A stretch of DNA of 52,464 nt from positions 1-52,464 of the forward strand of contig NZ_NIBS01000021.1 of the NCBI RefSeq assembly GCF_002632465.1, in the 5' to 3' direction. A model generated the notes under the pieces. It ran no database searches and was not told the DNA's origin. It saw nothing but the letters and a program-made list of their open reading frames with translations. Below are positions 41,645 to 50,702 of the stretch, one piece after another. Both the position numbers and the translations under genes were made by a program. This stretch comes from Xenorhabdus budapestensis (lineage in GTDB: Bacteria; Pseudomonadota; Gammaproteobacteria; Enterobacterales; Enterobacteriaceae). Position 1 is the first letter of the stretch. Each line of letters starts with the position of its first letter.

Positions 41645-41762
41645 GCACACAGTGCGGCACACATACTTGCACACAAATAATTCACTTCATGCTTGACACA
41701 ACACAATATCGCACACATAATGGAACACATAAAAATCAAAATCGCATACATATTTGCACACA
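41645..41762 (+). repeat. StbA-type direct-repeat array (GCACACA)
   Basis: Seven copies of GCACACA or one-base variants start at 41645, 41657, 41669, 41711, 41723, 41744 and 41756. Spacing is 12 bases within the three clusters. In R388, StbA binds clustered short direct repeats near oriT, at 11-base periodicity. The array overlaps the promoter of the stb operon, so it may be both operator and segregation site. Confidence 0.8.
41693..41721 (+). promoter_or_regulatory. stb operon promoter
   Basis: Perfect -35 TTGACA (41693-41698), 17-base spacer, -10 CATAAT (41716-41721). One GCACACA repeat falls in the spacer and overlaps the -10. A TATAAT at 41766-41771 may serve a second start. Confidence 0.7.
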
Positions 41763-41805
41763 TAATATAATTGTGACAAAGTAAGGAGGTGATAAGGAGA
41801 TAGCA

Positions 41806-42279
41806 ATGATTACAATCGACACTTTTCTGCATCGACTCTGTGAAGTCATCAGAGACAAGACAACAAAGTCTAAGCAAGCAGCCTTTGATCTGTTTTTCTC
41901 TGATATAACCGAAGCCAAAAAATTCTATTCATGGGAACAAATTACAGATTATATAAACACGTCAACGAACGATAACTTAGCACCATCTGCATACAGAAAT
42001 ATGCTGACAAGGACAAAAAACAAACACAAGGTTCCAGGGAAAAATATCTCTAATACCACCAAGCACAAAGAGCAGCACGTTAGCCAGGATGAAAAAAAAT
42101 CAGTATTCGTAAACGATACCAGCGATTTGAACAGTTATCTTGCCGTTTGTTTCAATAATGAAAGACTTGCATCAAGAGCTATAGCAGGTGGAGTCAGCAT
42201 TGAGCAAATAAGAGCATGGCAGTGTCCAAACGCAATAAGACTTGGAACTACGCTATCTAACTACTTACAAAACAAATAA
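41806..42279 (+). CDS. stbA: StbA-like DNA-binding stability protein
   Basis: A 157-residue basic protein, first of three genes laid out like stbABC of R388. The N-terminal part (about 1-65) is helical; a polar linker follows, then a C-terminal helical region (LASRAIAGGVSIEQIRAW). It has tandem ribosome-binding sites: AAGGAGGTGAT (41783-41793) and AAGGAG (41794-41799). By analogy it binds the upstream repeats and represses its own operon. Name rests on operon context. Confidence 0.75.
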   Translation: MITIDTFLHRLCEVIRDKTTKSKQAAFDLFFSDITEAKKFYSWEQITDYINTSTNDNLAPSAYRNMLTRTKNKHKVPGKNISNTTKHKEQHVSQDEKKSVFVNDTSDLNSYLAVCFNNERLASRAIAGGVSIEQIRAWQCPNAIRLGTTLSNYLQNK

Positions 42280-42288
42280 GGAAGAACT

Positions 42289-42990
42289 ATGTACATGAAA
42301 ATGGCAGTATTGAACAACAGTGGCAACGTAGGGAAATCAACCATCTGTCAAACTCTGTTAAAACCTCGGTTAAAAGATGCCGAAATAATCAGGGTTGAAA
42401 CAATTAACTCGGATGGAACTAACGACAACAAACTTTCCGCGAAAGAGTTCGATGAAATCTTAAAATGTATTGATGATACCGATTGCACAATCATTGATAT
42501 TGGTTCATCGAACATTGAACAATTCATGGTTCAAATGCTGGAATTTCAGGGAAGCCATGAATTAATTGATTACTTTGTCGTTCCGGTTACTACGCAAGAT
42601 AAACAGCAACGTGACTCTATAAACACTATCAATAATCTTTTAGATAGTGGTATTGAAAAAGAACGTATAAAAGTCATTTTCAACCAGGCAGAAAAGGATA
42701 TTGAAATTAGAAAACAGTATTCAGTTTTCCTGGCCGATAAAACATGCAATAAAATTACAGGCGATAGCCCGGCGGTAGTTTACTACAACAACATATTTAA
42801 TATCCTTACGAAATCAGGGTTACGCTATGATGATATCTACAATGATGAGCGTGACTTTCGAACCTTAATTCGTTCAGCAGAGTCAAAAGAAGCAAGACAG
42901 GAATTATCAAACCTGCGAACTGTGAAAATGCTAATGAATGGCTTCAATTCTGATCTTGACATCGCATTTCAAAAGTTAAATCTGGCATGA
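42289..42990 (+). CDS. stbB: StbB-like ParA-superfamily ATPase
   Basis: A 233-residue ATPase with the P-loop NNSGNVGKST near residues 9-18, then ETINSDGTND and a Walker B-like CTIIDIGSSN near residue 63. These match StbB of R388, where StbA and StbB balance vertical stability against conjugation. It starts 9 bases after stbA. An alternative ATG lies two codons in. Confidence 0.85.
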   Translation: MYMKMAVLNNSGNVGKSTICQTLLKPRLKDAEIIRVETINSDGTNDNKLSAKEFDEILKCIDDTDCTIIDIGSSNIEQFMVQMLEFQGSHELIDYFVVPVTTQDKQQRDSINTINNLLDSGIEKERIKVIFNQAEKDIEIRKQYSVFLADKTCNKITGDSPAVVYYNNIFNILTKSGLRYDDIYNDERDFRTLIRSAESKEARQELSNLRTVKMLMNGFNSDLDIAFQKLNLA

Positions 42991-43029
42991 TATTTGGCGG
43001 ATAAACTCGCCAAATAAGGAGAAAGATTA

Positions 43030-43512
43030 ATGAGCATTTCAGAAGAATTCAAAGATCAAAAAGTAAAAGAGTTGCTTGAAGACTACATTGCGCTTGACAA
43101 AGAAATAAAATCCATACCCGAAAAAATACGCAATGAGCTGATTGAACTTCGTGAAACTATTAGTTCTCTACCAGAGAATATTGAAGTTAGCATAACTAAA
43201 CTCGCACTCTCGCTCGAAGAAGCAGAATCCAGTTTTGATAAATTAACGGTTAAGCATAGGGCTATCCTGATGAATCAGCTTGATGAATCAAAACTTGAAC
43301 TCCGCTCTGCCATAAAAAATGAAATCGTTAATAGAATTTCAGAAAGCATACAAGAAACACAATTACAACTTAATCAATTTGAGCGTAAAGTTAAAACTAT
43401 TTCAGAATCAAATAATTTTATTAACTATAAAATTTGGATAGCAGTCATCATACTTTCATTCGCATTAATTTTATCAGTCGGTTTTAACGGTCTTTTCTAT
43501 CTTTATAAATAA
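43030..43512 (+). CDS. stbC: StbC-like membrane-anchored coiled-coil protein
   Basis: A 160-residue protein: about 130 residues of charged helix and coiled coil (KIRNELIELRETISSLPENI, then RISESIQETQLQLNQFERK), then one C-terminal transmembrane helix (about 137-157). It is third in the stb operon with AAGGAG upstream. StbC proteins have no settled function. A terminator follows directly. Confidence 0.7.
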   Translation: MSISEEFKDQKVKELLEDYIALDKEIKSIPEKIRNELIELRETISSLPENIEVSITKLALSLEEAESSFDKLTVKHRAILMNQLDESKLELRSAIKNEIVNRISESIQETQLQLNQFERKVKTISESNNFINYKIWIAVIILSFALILSVGFNGLFYLYK

Positions 43513-43514
43513 TA

Positions 43515-43537
43515 GAAGCGGGTTTTATACCCGCTTC
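43515..43537 (+). terminator. Terminator of the stb operon
   Basis: GAAGCGGG (43515-43522), 7-base loop, CCCGCTTC (43530-43537), followed by a T-rich stretch. Confidence 0.85.
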
Positions 43538-43559
43538 TCATTATCTTTTAATCCACGAG

Positions 43560-44054
43560 CCTGCTACCTACCAACAGTAACAAAAATTACGTCTGGCTTT
43601 TGGATATGTCATTTTTTTGTCTCCGACCGTCAAACTCCTGAGCCGCTGTAATATCCGTGCCGATGGGTTCGCTTCGCTCACGGCTTAGCAGGGTGTAGGG
43701 TAACGCCCGCCTAAACACCCTGGCGGGCTGTTGTCACTGCTCCCTGGGAAATCCCCCCTTTGTTTCGGCGGTTCAGCTCCAGTGTCCCCGGTTGTTTCTG
43801 TGAGCCGCCTTCCATGCGCTGCGCGCATAAAAACCAGTAAAATGATACCCGTATTATTTTTGATGTTTTCATAACACATTCAGAACGCTAAAGCGGCACC
43901 AAACAGGCGGCAAGTTATCCACGGCATAAGAAAAGGCGAGCAGGCATACCGCACCCTCAAAAGTGCGGTATGCCGTAGCGTACGGGTAGGCGATAGCGGA
44001 GCGAAGCCTTACCTGCGCCTTTTCGCTTGCGGTGGGTAACTGGGAGTTGCCGCC
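43560..44054. other. GC-rich structured non-coding region with DnaA-like box
   Basis: About 500 bases without a convincing gene. It contains GCCCGCC/GGCGGGC near 43707-43730, a DnaA-box-like TTATCCACG (43915-43923, one base from consensus), and a perfect 12-bp hairpin GGCATACCGCAC / GTGCGGTATGCC (43943-43954, 43963-43974). The hairpin is embedded in a larger fold with arms AAAAGGCG (43931-43938) and CGCCTTTT near 44020-44030. It could be a single-strand initiation site, a single-strand promoter or a second origin. Confidence 0.55.
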
Positions 44055-44089
44055 ACGTAGGAAAAAGGCTCAATGCCTTTTTTCTACGT
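44055..44089. terminator. Bidirectional terminator between stb and ssb
   Basis: A 15-bp stem with one mismatch (44055-44069 and 44075-44089) around loop TCAAT. The core AAAAAGGC/GCCTTTTTT gives a T-run on both strands. It probably ends the long minus-strand operon after ssb. Confidence 0.8.
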
Positions 44090-44225
44090 CTGCGTATTTT
44101 CAAATAGTTGCTTCAACATCAAAATGTTGTGTCAAATCTTTAAAAGGTAATTTGTCAAAATCAATATTTCTTATTTTGGCTTAGAAACACTGAATATTTT
44201 TTACACTTATTGTCTCAGGTGAACT

Positions 44226-44690
44226 CTAAAACGGTATATCATCTGAGAAATCCACCGGGGGTTCATTGTCAGACGGAGCCGGCGCACTCTGTTGTGACTG
44301 CGCCTCATTCCCGCCCGCCGAAGTGTTTGAACCTCCCCCCAGACGGCCACCGAGCATTTGCATCGTCCCACCGACATTTACCACTATTTCCGTTGTATAG
44401 CGCTCCTGACCACTTTGATCCTGCCATTTACGGGTCTGTAAAGACCCCTCAATATAGACCTGAGAGCCTTTGTGCAGGTATTCCCCGGCGATTTCAGCCA
44501 ACTTACCGAAGAGTACAACCCGGTGCCATTCTGTTTTCTCTTTTGTTTCACCGGATTGCTTATCACGCCAGGACACCGAAGTAGCCAGCGTGATGTTAGC
44601 AACCGCGCCCCCATTAGGTATATATCTCACTTCGGGATCGGCACCTAAGTGACCAATAAGAGTGACTTTATTTACACCGCGAGACGCCAT
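44226..44690 (-). CDS. ssb: Single-stranded DNA-binding protein
   Basis: A 154-residue SSB with the OB fold ([20 protein letters not shown] onward), a Gly/Gln/Ser-rich linker (about 112-140) and the conserved acidic tip DDIPF that recruits partner enzymes. Plasmid SSBs protect the incoming strand during transfer. It follows topB by two bases, ending the long operon. Confidence 0.97.
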   Translation of the reverse strand: MASRGVNKVTLIGHLGADPEVRYIPNGGAVANITLATSVSWRDKQSGETKEKTEWHRVVLFGKLAEIAGEYLHKGSQVYIEGSLQTRKWQDQSGQERYTTEIVVNVGGTMQMLGGRLGGGSNTSAGGNEAQSQQSAPAPSDNEPPVDFSDDIPF

Positions 44691-44692
44691 GT

Positions 44693-46942
44693 TTATTTCC
44701 TCTTATTATTGAATACCGGCGTGATTGAGCCATCTTTTTCAAGCTGTAAAACAGCGTCAAATTTCTTACCCGCCTTAGTCTTAAACCCTTTTATGTCTCT
44801 CGTTTTTCCTTTATTCAAAAGGTCAGATATTTGCGTGATCGTAAGTGCTTTATTAAATTGCGTTCCCCATACAACGTATTTGCAGTTTTCATTTGAGCAA
44901 TTACAGGCTTTAGAATTTAATTTCATTTTTGAACCACACTTAGGACACTTGGCATCAAAGTTCTGAGCCGTAAAATCAGGTTGCCCGTTACGATCAGGAA
45001 CAGCATTGCGACATTCAGGATAGTTATTGCACCCCCAAAACGCCCCTTTCTCACCTTTTCGCCGTGTATAGCGGCCTCCGCACTCACAAGGGTACACCGT
45101 TATTTTCAGGCCAGAAATGTCTACATTTTCAACCTGAAAGGCGACGAACTTTTCCAGTTCATCCAGAAAGCTGTCCACGTCGAGTTCGCCTGTCTCTATC
45201 ATTTTTTGCTGTTCGTGCCACAGAGCCGTCATGTCCGGCGGCAAAGCCTGGATAAATGACAAGCCTAATGGACTCGGTATCACCTTCTTTTTATCAATGA
45301 AGAAAAAGCCCCGTTCCTGTAAGAGAGTTAAGATAGCCCCCCGTGTAGCCGGTGTTCCTATGCCACCTTGTTCCTGGTCGTCCTTTCCTTCATCCCTGTC
45401 TAACAGGAGCTGCTTAATGCGCGGGTCTTCAACATATCGAGCTACGCGCCGTAGATCTTCGAGCAGCGAAGCGACAGTATAAAGAGGTGGCGGGGTTGTT
45501 TTCTCTCGCTGACTATCGACACCGGCGCATTCAAGAACATCCCCCTCGTTGAGTTTGGCCAGCTCATCAAAAACACCGCCGTTGTCCTGTTCTTCGCTCT
45601 CATCTTTATCGGTGAGAAGTGCTGACCAGCCAGGCACAGTGTTACGGATAGCTCTCTTCCTGAACTGATACCCTGCAATGTCAAATTCAGCCAGCGCCGA
45701 TTTAAAACCCTTTTCAGGCAGGAACTGAGCGAGATACTGCTCGACAATCGCCCTGTAGACCTTTTGCTCGTCACCCGTTAAAGAATTAACCTCGATCTGT
45801 TTGGCTGTCGGGATAATGGCCGTATGTGCTGTTATTTTGCTGTCATTAAAGGCACGGCCTTTCTTCATACAGTCAGTCTGTTCAAAGAATTTTGATAACG
45901 CCGGGAAAGTACCGGAAATGGCATTAAGCGTCTGGGGCGCTTCTGCGAATTGCTCTGTAGACAGATAGCGGCAATCAGAGCGGTTGTATGTGATTGCTTT
46001 GTACTTTTCGCGTAAATCCTGAGTGATTTTCAGCGTTTTTTCAGGGCTAAAGTCATACAGACGGCTCATTTTTGCCTGGAGATCAAGCAGTGCAAATGGC
46101 AGCGGCGCTGCCTTGGTCTTATCTTCCACTTTCGCGCCGGTAACAGTGGAATTTTTGCCCCGGCACAATTCAACGATTTCCTGCGCGTAGCCTTCCTGAA
46201 TAATACGCCCTTTATCATCCACGGGGGCATCCTCCGGAACGACCAAAGGTGCAGGAATAATCATGTTTGTCCCGGTGATTGTCGCCTGAACTTGCCAGTA
46301 CCAGGATTCTTTGTGATTCTGATTGGCTGCATATCGCCGGACAATCATCCCCAGAATGGGGGTCTGTACCCGGCCAACAGAAATAATCTCGTTATGCCCC
46401 TTCTCCCTTCCTGCAATCGTATAAGCGCGTGTCACCGGGATACCGTACAAATAATCAGCGACATTCCGGGCGTAAGCCCTTTTATAAAGGCCGGTAAACT
46501 CGGCGTTATCGCGCATGTTACGCAGTGCTTTACGTGCCGTTTCCGGATTCAAGTCATTGATGAGCAGCCGCTTAACTGGTGAAGTATTGCAGCAATACTG
46601 CAATACTTCATCGACAATAAGCTGCCCCTCTTCATCCGGATCGCCAGCATGGACAATCTCATCAGCCTGGGAAATTAACCGGGCAAGTACCGCAAACTGA
46701 TCAGCCGTTCTGTCATTAACAACTTGTTTCACCGGGCGCAGCTTCATTGGCAATGTTTCCCGCCGCCACGCTTTATAGGCTGGGTTATATTCTTCCGGTG
46801 GCGCGATTTTAAGTAAATGTCCGACACAATAAGAGACAACATCATCACCACACTTAATATAGCCTTCTTTGTATTCATGATTACCCAGAGCCTGAGCAAT
46901 TACCTGTGCCAGATTTGGTTTTTCTGCGATAAACAAGCGCAT
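44693..46942 (-). CDS. topB: DNA topoisomerase III (TopB-like)
   Basis: A 749-residue type IA topoisomerase. The TOPRIM motif includes E7 and [11 protein letters not shown] near residues 98-108. The active-site Tyr is in ITYNRSDC near residue 319. Two C-terminal zinc-ribbon regions follow ([12 protein letters not shown], then CPKCGSKM). Longer than the E. coli enzyme because of these zinc domains, as in other conjugative-plasmid copies (RP4 TraE, IncX TopB). It may decatenate plasmid copies during replication or transfer. Confidence 0.95.
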   Translation of the reverse strand: MRLFIAEKPNLAQVIAQALGNHEYKEGYIKCGDDVVSYCVGHLLKIAPPEEYNPAYKAWRRETLPMKLRPVKQVVNDRTADQFAVLARLISQADEIVHAGDPDEEGQLIVDEVLQYCCNTSPVKRLLINDLNPETARKALRNMRDNAEFTGLYKRAYARNVADYLYGIPVTRAYTIAGREKGHNEIISVGRVQTPILGMIVRRYAANQNHKESWYWQVQATITGTNMIIPAPLVVPEDAPVDDKGRIIQEGYAQEIVELCRGKNSTVTGAKVEDKTKAAPLPFALLDLQAKMSRLYDFSPEKTLKITQDLREKYKAITYNRSDCRYLSTEQFAEAPQTLNAISGTFPALSKFFEQTDCMKKGRAFNDSKITAHTAIIPTAKQIEVNSLTGDEQKVYRAIVEQYLAQFLPEKGFKSALAEFDIAGYQFRKRAIRNTVPGWSALLTDKDESEEQDNGGVFDELAKLNEGDVLECAGVDSQREKTTPPPLYTVASLLEDLRRVARYVEDPRIKQLLLDRDEGKDDQEQGGIGTPATRGAILTLLQERGFFFIDKKKVIPSPLGLSFIQALPPDMTALWHEQQKMIETGELDVDSFLDELEKFVAFQVENVDISGLKITVYPCECGGRYTRRKGEKGAFWGCNNYPECRNAVPDRNGQPDFTAQNFDAKCPKCGSKMKLNSKACNCSNENCKYVVWGTQFNKALTITQISDLLNKGKTRDIKGFKTKAGKKFDAVLQLEKDGSITPVFNNKRK

Positions 46943-47012
46943 TTTATATTTCCCTTTTAGTTTACGTGTGAAAGGTTGAACAAGCCATAAGGCGCGTCAG
47001 AGACTCTTATAA

Positions 47013-47324
47013 TCACAACTTCACTCGGCCATATTTCTTCAAAACCTTTTCAACGTACTGACTTACATTGTAGGCACCGGGGCATTCCTTATTTAAAAAA
47101 TCTTTCCTGGCATCAAAAGTACGGTTAGGAAGAAATGAGCCACGTTTTTTCTTCACGATATTAAAAAAGTCTCTTTCCAGCTTACTGCACTCATTACTCA
47201 ATGAACCCTTCATCTTTCCCCACAGGCATAGAGTCACTTTACATGGGTCGTCGGCTAAAGCTGTCGTTGTATATAAAGAACAGAATAATAGGCATACTGC
47301 GTAAGTTATTTTTCTTTTCATCAC
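47013..47324 (-). CDS. TrbM/KikA-family exported protein
   Basis: A 103-residue protein with signal peptide ending TTTALA (about residues 19-24) and the family pattern DDPCKVTLCLWGKMKG, then C..L...FF.IVKKKRGSF and C at the end. TrbM and KikA occur in many conjugative plasmids; KikA of pKM101 affects Klebsiella hosts. The four cysteines suggest two disulfides in the periplasm. Exact role unknown. Confidence 0.8.
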   Translation of the reverse strand: MMKRKITYAVCLLFCSLYTTTALADDPCKVTLCLWGKMKGSLSNECSKLERDFFNIVKKKRGSFLPNRTFDARKDFLNKECPGAYNVSQYVEKVLKKYGRVKL

Positions 47325-47481
47325 TTTTATCCTTTTGGAATCGCTGATAGGTTTGTTTTGGATTCAAGCGTTTTGCTCGAATAAAGAAACTTTTTAACCA
47401 TGAACTTTTCAAATTCTATTTTGAGTACATCTGAATGAGTCATTATTTAATTCTTTTAGATATAGAGTCCTGTGAGGTTTT

Positions 47482-47796
47482 TTAATGATGGCTAATCATC
47501 AGGATTGCCCTATTTTTACTTGTCTGTTTGACAGAAATGCGACTTAAATTATTGATGAGTTCCCCTTTCAGGGTATTGAGTTTTACGACGCTTGTTATTT
47601 TCTTATATTCAGTAAAACAATGTACTTCAACTTTCCCATCGACTTTTGATTCCATTTCACAAGGTGGGGATACAATTTCACCTGAAAATCTAATGAGGCC
47701 AGAATGAGTGCCCGAATTAGCCAATGCAGTACTTAATAACAAAGATGGTGTGAGTGTAGCCATAAAAACGGCTAGTTTTAATAGCTTAGTTTTCAT
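47482..47796 (-). CDS. Fimbrial-like exported protein
   Basis: A 104-residue protein with signal peptide ending STALA (about residue 26), then HSGLIRFSGEIVSPPCEM, reminiscent of the first strand of type 1-like fimbrial subunits, including a Cys pair (PPCEM, VHCFT). It is shorter than a typical subunit (about 160), and no chaperone or usher is nearby. It may be a periplasmic pilus accessory protein. GGGGA precedes the ATG. Confidence 0.6.
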   Translation of the reverse strand: MKTKLLKLAVFMATLTPSLLLSTALANSGTHSGLIRFSGEIVSPPCEMESKVDGKVEVHCFTEYKKITSVVKLNTLKGELINNLSRISVKQTSKNRAILMISHH

Positions 47797-47924
47797 AAAT
47801 TAATTCCCCTTATTGTCCGGTTTTTATTTTAAAATTTATTATCTTGATCATTTAATGGTTTTATTAAATCCCTGCGCCAGGAATATAATTTATGCTCTGT
47901 TATTATATAACACCCTTTGACCCC

Positions 47925-48410
47925 CTAATTACGACCAGTCAAAATCAAATACCGTGCATAAACTTTCCTGGCATATTTCATTCGAAACGGCGCATTGGCA
48001 TTTTTGAATCCGGCATTATAAGCACCAACAGATTCCCAATTAACCCCGTTTGCCGAAATATTACTGGCAAGTATCCACGCACCGACATGTATATTTTGAC
48101 ACGGATTTTCCAGTAACTCACGACGGGTAATCCCCATACTCTCCAGCTTAGGAAGCCATGAGGAATTAATTTGCATTAACCCGACATCCTCACTGATTAT
48201 TTTACCGTTTCTTTTATTGTATCCAATAGCCCCCGGATTCATCGAACTCTCCACCTCAGCGATAGCAATAAGCAGGCGGTGGTCAATGAGAAATTTTTCA
48301 GCCGCCCGATTAAAACAATTTTTATAACTGCTGAATGAGGGTTTTGGCGTTGCAAAACTAAAAAAGGGCATTAAAAGAAAGAAAACGACAACCATCCGGA
48401 TAAATGGCAT
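47925..48410 (-). CDS. pilT: PilT-type lytic transglycosylase of the type IVB pilus
   Basis: I start at MPFIRMVVVFF (161 residues), with CAGGA 8 bases upstream; the frame to 48584 crosses pilU. It has a signal peptide followed by an SLT domain: AIAEVESSMNPGAIG with the catalytic Glu, then VGLMQINSSW and AYNAGF. In R64 the gene named pilT encodes this transglycosylase and is unrelated to the retraction ATPase PilT. It overlaps pilU by 40 bases. Confidence 0.9.
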   Translation of the reverse strand: MPFIRMVVVFFLLMPFFSFATPKPSFSSYKNCFNRAAEKFLIDHRLLIAIAEVESSMNPGAIGYNKRNGKIISEDVGLMQINSSWLPKLESMGITRRELLENPCQNIHVGAWILASNISANGVNWESVGAYNAGFKNANAPFRMKYARKVYARYLILTGRN

Positions 48411-49000
48411 ATTTGATATCCTGAAAAGGTGAAGTACACAACCGTGACAAGAGGGACTTTTTGAAACCAACGAGTTAAAAGCAAGGTAAACCATAGCGCT
48501 AACAGCATCATTCCCGCTGCATACTCGGGTAATACCATCATACCCACTGATGGAAATAAATAATAATCGCCAGAGGCGATCCATTGTTCTCGCTTAATAA
48601 TATAGCCATAAGCGCTTAGCAATAATGCAGGGGCAACAAAGAACACGGCGGCGTATAGCGAGGAAGACACCTCTTCCGTGGGTAATGAATAAACAGAAAG
48701 CCCCAATAACAGATAGATAAAGATATCCGGTATCCATCTGCTGCTGAGATCTGAGTACCCAACAACGGCAAGCAGAAAGCAATATACCGAAAGCAGTCTG
48801 TCATTTGACAGAGAATAAATGACGACGGGCAATAGAAACATCAACACCGAAATCAGTGGAAAAATACCAACATTGTCATCTTCTTCTTTCAATTCTTTAT
48901 ATTGTTGCAGGGTGTTTTTCTTTACCCTCAGGTAGATACCAGGAAAAATGCGGGAAAGTATATACGAAAACACACACATCAGTGCCATGTATAAAATCAT
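48371..49000 (-). CDS. pilU: PilU, prepilin peptidase
   Basis: A 209-residue polytopic aspartic protease of the A24 family, with about six hydrophobic segments. The two catalytic-Asp regions are visible: VGYSDLSSRWIPD near residue 80, and ASGDYYLFPSVG near 140. It lacks the N-terminal methylase domain, as R64 PilU does. It would cleave the PilS and PilV leaders. It lies 2 bases after pilM. Confidence 0.9.
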   Translation of the reverse strand: MILYMALMCVFSYILSRIFPGIYLRVKKNTLQQYKELKEEDDNVGIFPLISVLMFLLPVVIYSLSNDRLLSVYCFLLAVVGYSDLSSRWIPDIFIYLLLGLSVYSLPTEEVSSSLYAAVFFVAPALLLSAYGYIIKREQWIASGDYYLFPSVGMMVLPEYAAGMMLLALWFTLLLTRWFQKVPLVTVVYFTFSGYQICHLSGWLSFSFF

Positions 49001-49002
49001 AT

Positions 49003-49422
49003 CTATCTCACATAAACGATATAGTTTGCAGGAATAAATGAGGGCTTATTGAGTTTTCCGGATAATGTTATGATTGAGGTATCGTCTGAAAATCCCACCC
49101 ATGCACTGTAATCAGTTCTTTTCATTATTTCGGATAATACCCCGCTTGCTGATGGCATAAAGATATAACCGGCTCCTGAACTGATGTACATTCTTATTGA
49201 ACTATCAACAGGCAGCCATGAAGGTAACAAGACAAAGTTTGTCACATCGCCATTAGCCCCCCCATTGGATAAATAATAGGCGTCAAACGCAGCGGTATAA
49301 TTCAGGAACAACGAAGCCTTATTAAGCTTTAAGGTTTCATTGTAGTCCTCTCTTCCGTCAAAGAAATTCTGGCAGAAAACAATAACCAGCATACAAAGCA
49401 TCACCATTAGCCATGATTTCAT
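49003..49422 (-). CDS. pilM: PilM, type IVB pilus accessory protein
   Basis: A 139-residue protein with an N-terminal membrane anchor (about 4-20) and a periplasmic domain. The pattern NFVLLPSWLPVDSSIRMYIS, then GAGYIFMP, resembles R64 PilM, whose gene there lies between pilL and pilN. Here it is placed after pilV, so the gene order is rearranged. The precise role of PilM is not established. Confidence 0.75.
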   Translation of the reverse strand: MKSWLMVMLCMLVIVFCQNFFDGREDYNETLKLNKASLFLNYTAAFDAYYLSNGGANGDVTNFVLLPSWLPVDSSIRMYISSGAGYIFMPSASGVLSEIMKRTDYSAWVGFSDDTSIITLSGKLNKPSFIPANYIVYVR

Positions 49423-49481
49423 TTAAGAATCCTTAGTCTTTTATCACATGATTATCACAAGCCAATACATGGGTACTGATA

Positions 49482-50690
49482 TCAACGGCAGCAAGTGATG
49501 ACATAAGCAGATTCACGGCCCTGATGACCGACAAACTGAAGACCCGCCGCATACCAACCAACAGGGCAACGATATTCATTAAAGCTACGCCCGCCCCAGT
49601 TCCCCATTTTCGTACATCGGTTTTGTTTCAGGGTTGCTTCTGCTTTTGTCCATCGCCCAGACTGGCAGGAAAGCGTTGCCCCGGCTGCATCACGCCCCAG
49701 CAATCCGTTTGGTGAGCAAGCCGCCCCGGCTGTAGCCACACCATTTATTTGCAAAAATTCATTGGCCGTCATACGGCCATTGGATTGAATTGTCCCGGCC
49801 TGAACCTGACCGCCTGTGTATATTGATTTATCCTGATAGGCACGTATCCAGGTGTTGTCACTCATATACAACCCGCCCCCCCATTTCTCACTATACCAGC
49901 CCGTATCACCCGTTGTTCTGAACCATCCTCCGGTAACGGTTTCACCCGTAGTACGGGTAGTCTCAGAGTTAACCGTCGTTGCGGTGACAGTCGTTGCGTT
50001 CGTATTAGTGGAATTAAGCGTGGTCGTAGTTGTTGTTGCGGTGTTTGTGATGTTATTGCCGCCCATATTGAGCGATGTACTCATCGTATTCAGTTCCGGA
50101 TGGCCAGGGACTGCTTTACGGTAAAGATAATCGCTAATGTTGACGCCATTCTCGTAAAATCCAGCGATAACGACGCTCCCGTCCCCGGGGTTATACCCGC
50201 CAAAAGAGGATAAGTTCATCGTCCAGCTTCCTAACGCCCCTTGTGCCACGTTGCCATCAATGATCCCGCCATCAGCACCGATGCCAATGGCGATTTTTCT
50301 GGCTAAACTTTTTGATAGCTTTACGCCCCCATTAAGAAAGGTCATGGAGTTTAATTTATGCGTTACCGGTTCAAACACGCGCGTCTGGTATGTTGCAGAA
50401 AACCCGTTCTGTGCAGAAAATCCCGATGGTAAGTAGCCAGCAGAGATCAGCTCCGGTACACCAAAAATATAAGGTGTCGTTGCTGTCGCGGTGGCAGCAA
50501 TCTTATCATGGTGGTCTTTAATATAAATATTTACGGCTTGCTGTACTCGCTTAGCATGGGTTGCTGCCACAGTGGCTCTGGTCTGATCAATCATCCAGCT
50601 ACTCAGTGGAATAATAATCACGGCCAGTACAATAAGAAAAAGTCCAACAGCAATCACCGCATCGCTGATTTGGGCGACACCTTTTTTCAT
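49482..50690 (-). CDS. pilV: PilV, pilus-tip adhesin (minor prepilin)
   Basis: A 402-residue prepilin-like protein: MKKG leader then a hydrophobic helix (about 5-33), a central constant region, and a Thr/Asn-rich segment (near 215-250). The TGDTGWYSEKWGGGLYMSDN pattern of PilV follows. The end of the constant part (CSPNGLLGRDAAGATLSCQS) is where shufflon switching occurs in R64, followed by about 45 variable residues. No Rci recombinase and no alternative C-terminal cassettes lie nearby, so this tip appears fixed. Confidence 0.92.
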   Translation of the reverse strand: MKKGVAQISDAVIAVGLFLIVLAVIIIPLSSWMIDQTRATVAATHAKRVQQAVNIYIKDHHDKIAATATATTPYIFGVPELISAGYLPSGFSAQNGFSATYQTRVFEPVTHKLNSMTFLNGGVKLSKSLARKIAIGIGADGGIIDGNVAQGALGSWTMNLSSFGGYNPGDGSVVIAGFYENGVNISDYLYRKAVPGHPELNTMSTSLNMGGNNITNTATTTTTTLNSTNTNATTVTATTVNSETTRTTGETVTGGWFRTTGDTGWYSEKWGGGLYMSDNTWIRAYQDKSIYTGGQVQAGTIQSNGRMTANEFLQINGVATAGAACSPNGLLGRDAAGATLSCQSGRWTKAEATLKQNRCTKMGNWGGRSFNEYRCPVGWYAAGLQFVGHQGRESAYVITCCR

Positions 50691-50702
50691 GGTTATATTT
50701 CC

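Noticed and set aside
41500-41877. N-terminal extension of MobC to 239 residues
   Set aside because: The extension crosses the oriT candidate and repeat array. The ATG at 41499 has a Shine-Dalgarno and gives the normal MobC length.
43685-43879. A 64-residue minus-strand frame in the GC-rich block
   Set aside because: It has no ribosome-binding site and overlaps inverted repeats; the protein is Pro/Gly-rich low complexity. It looks like a chance frame over structured DNA.
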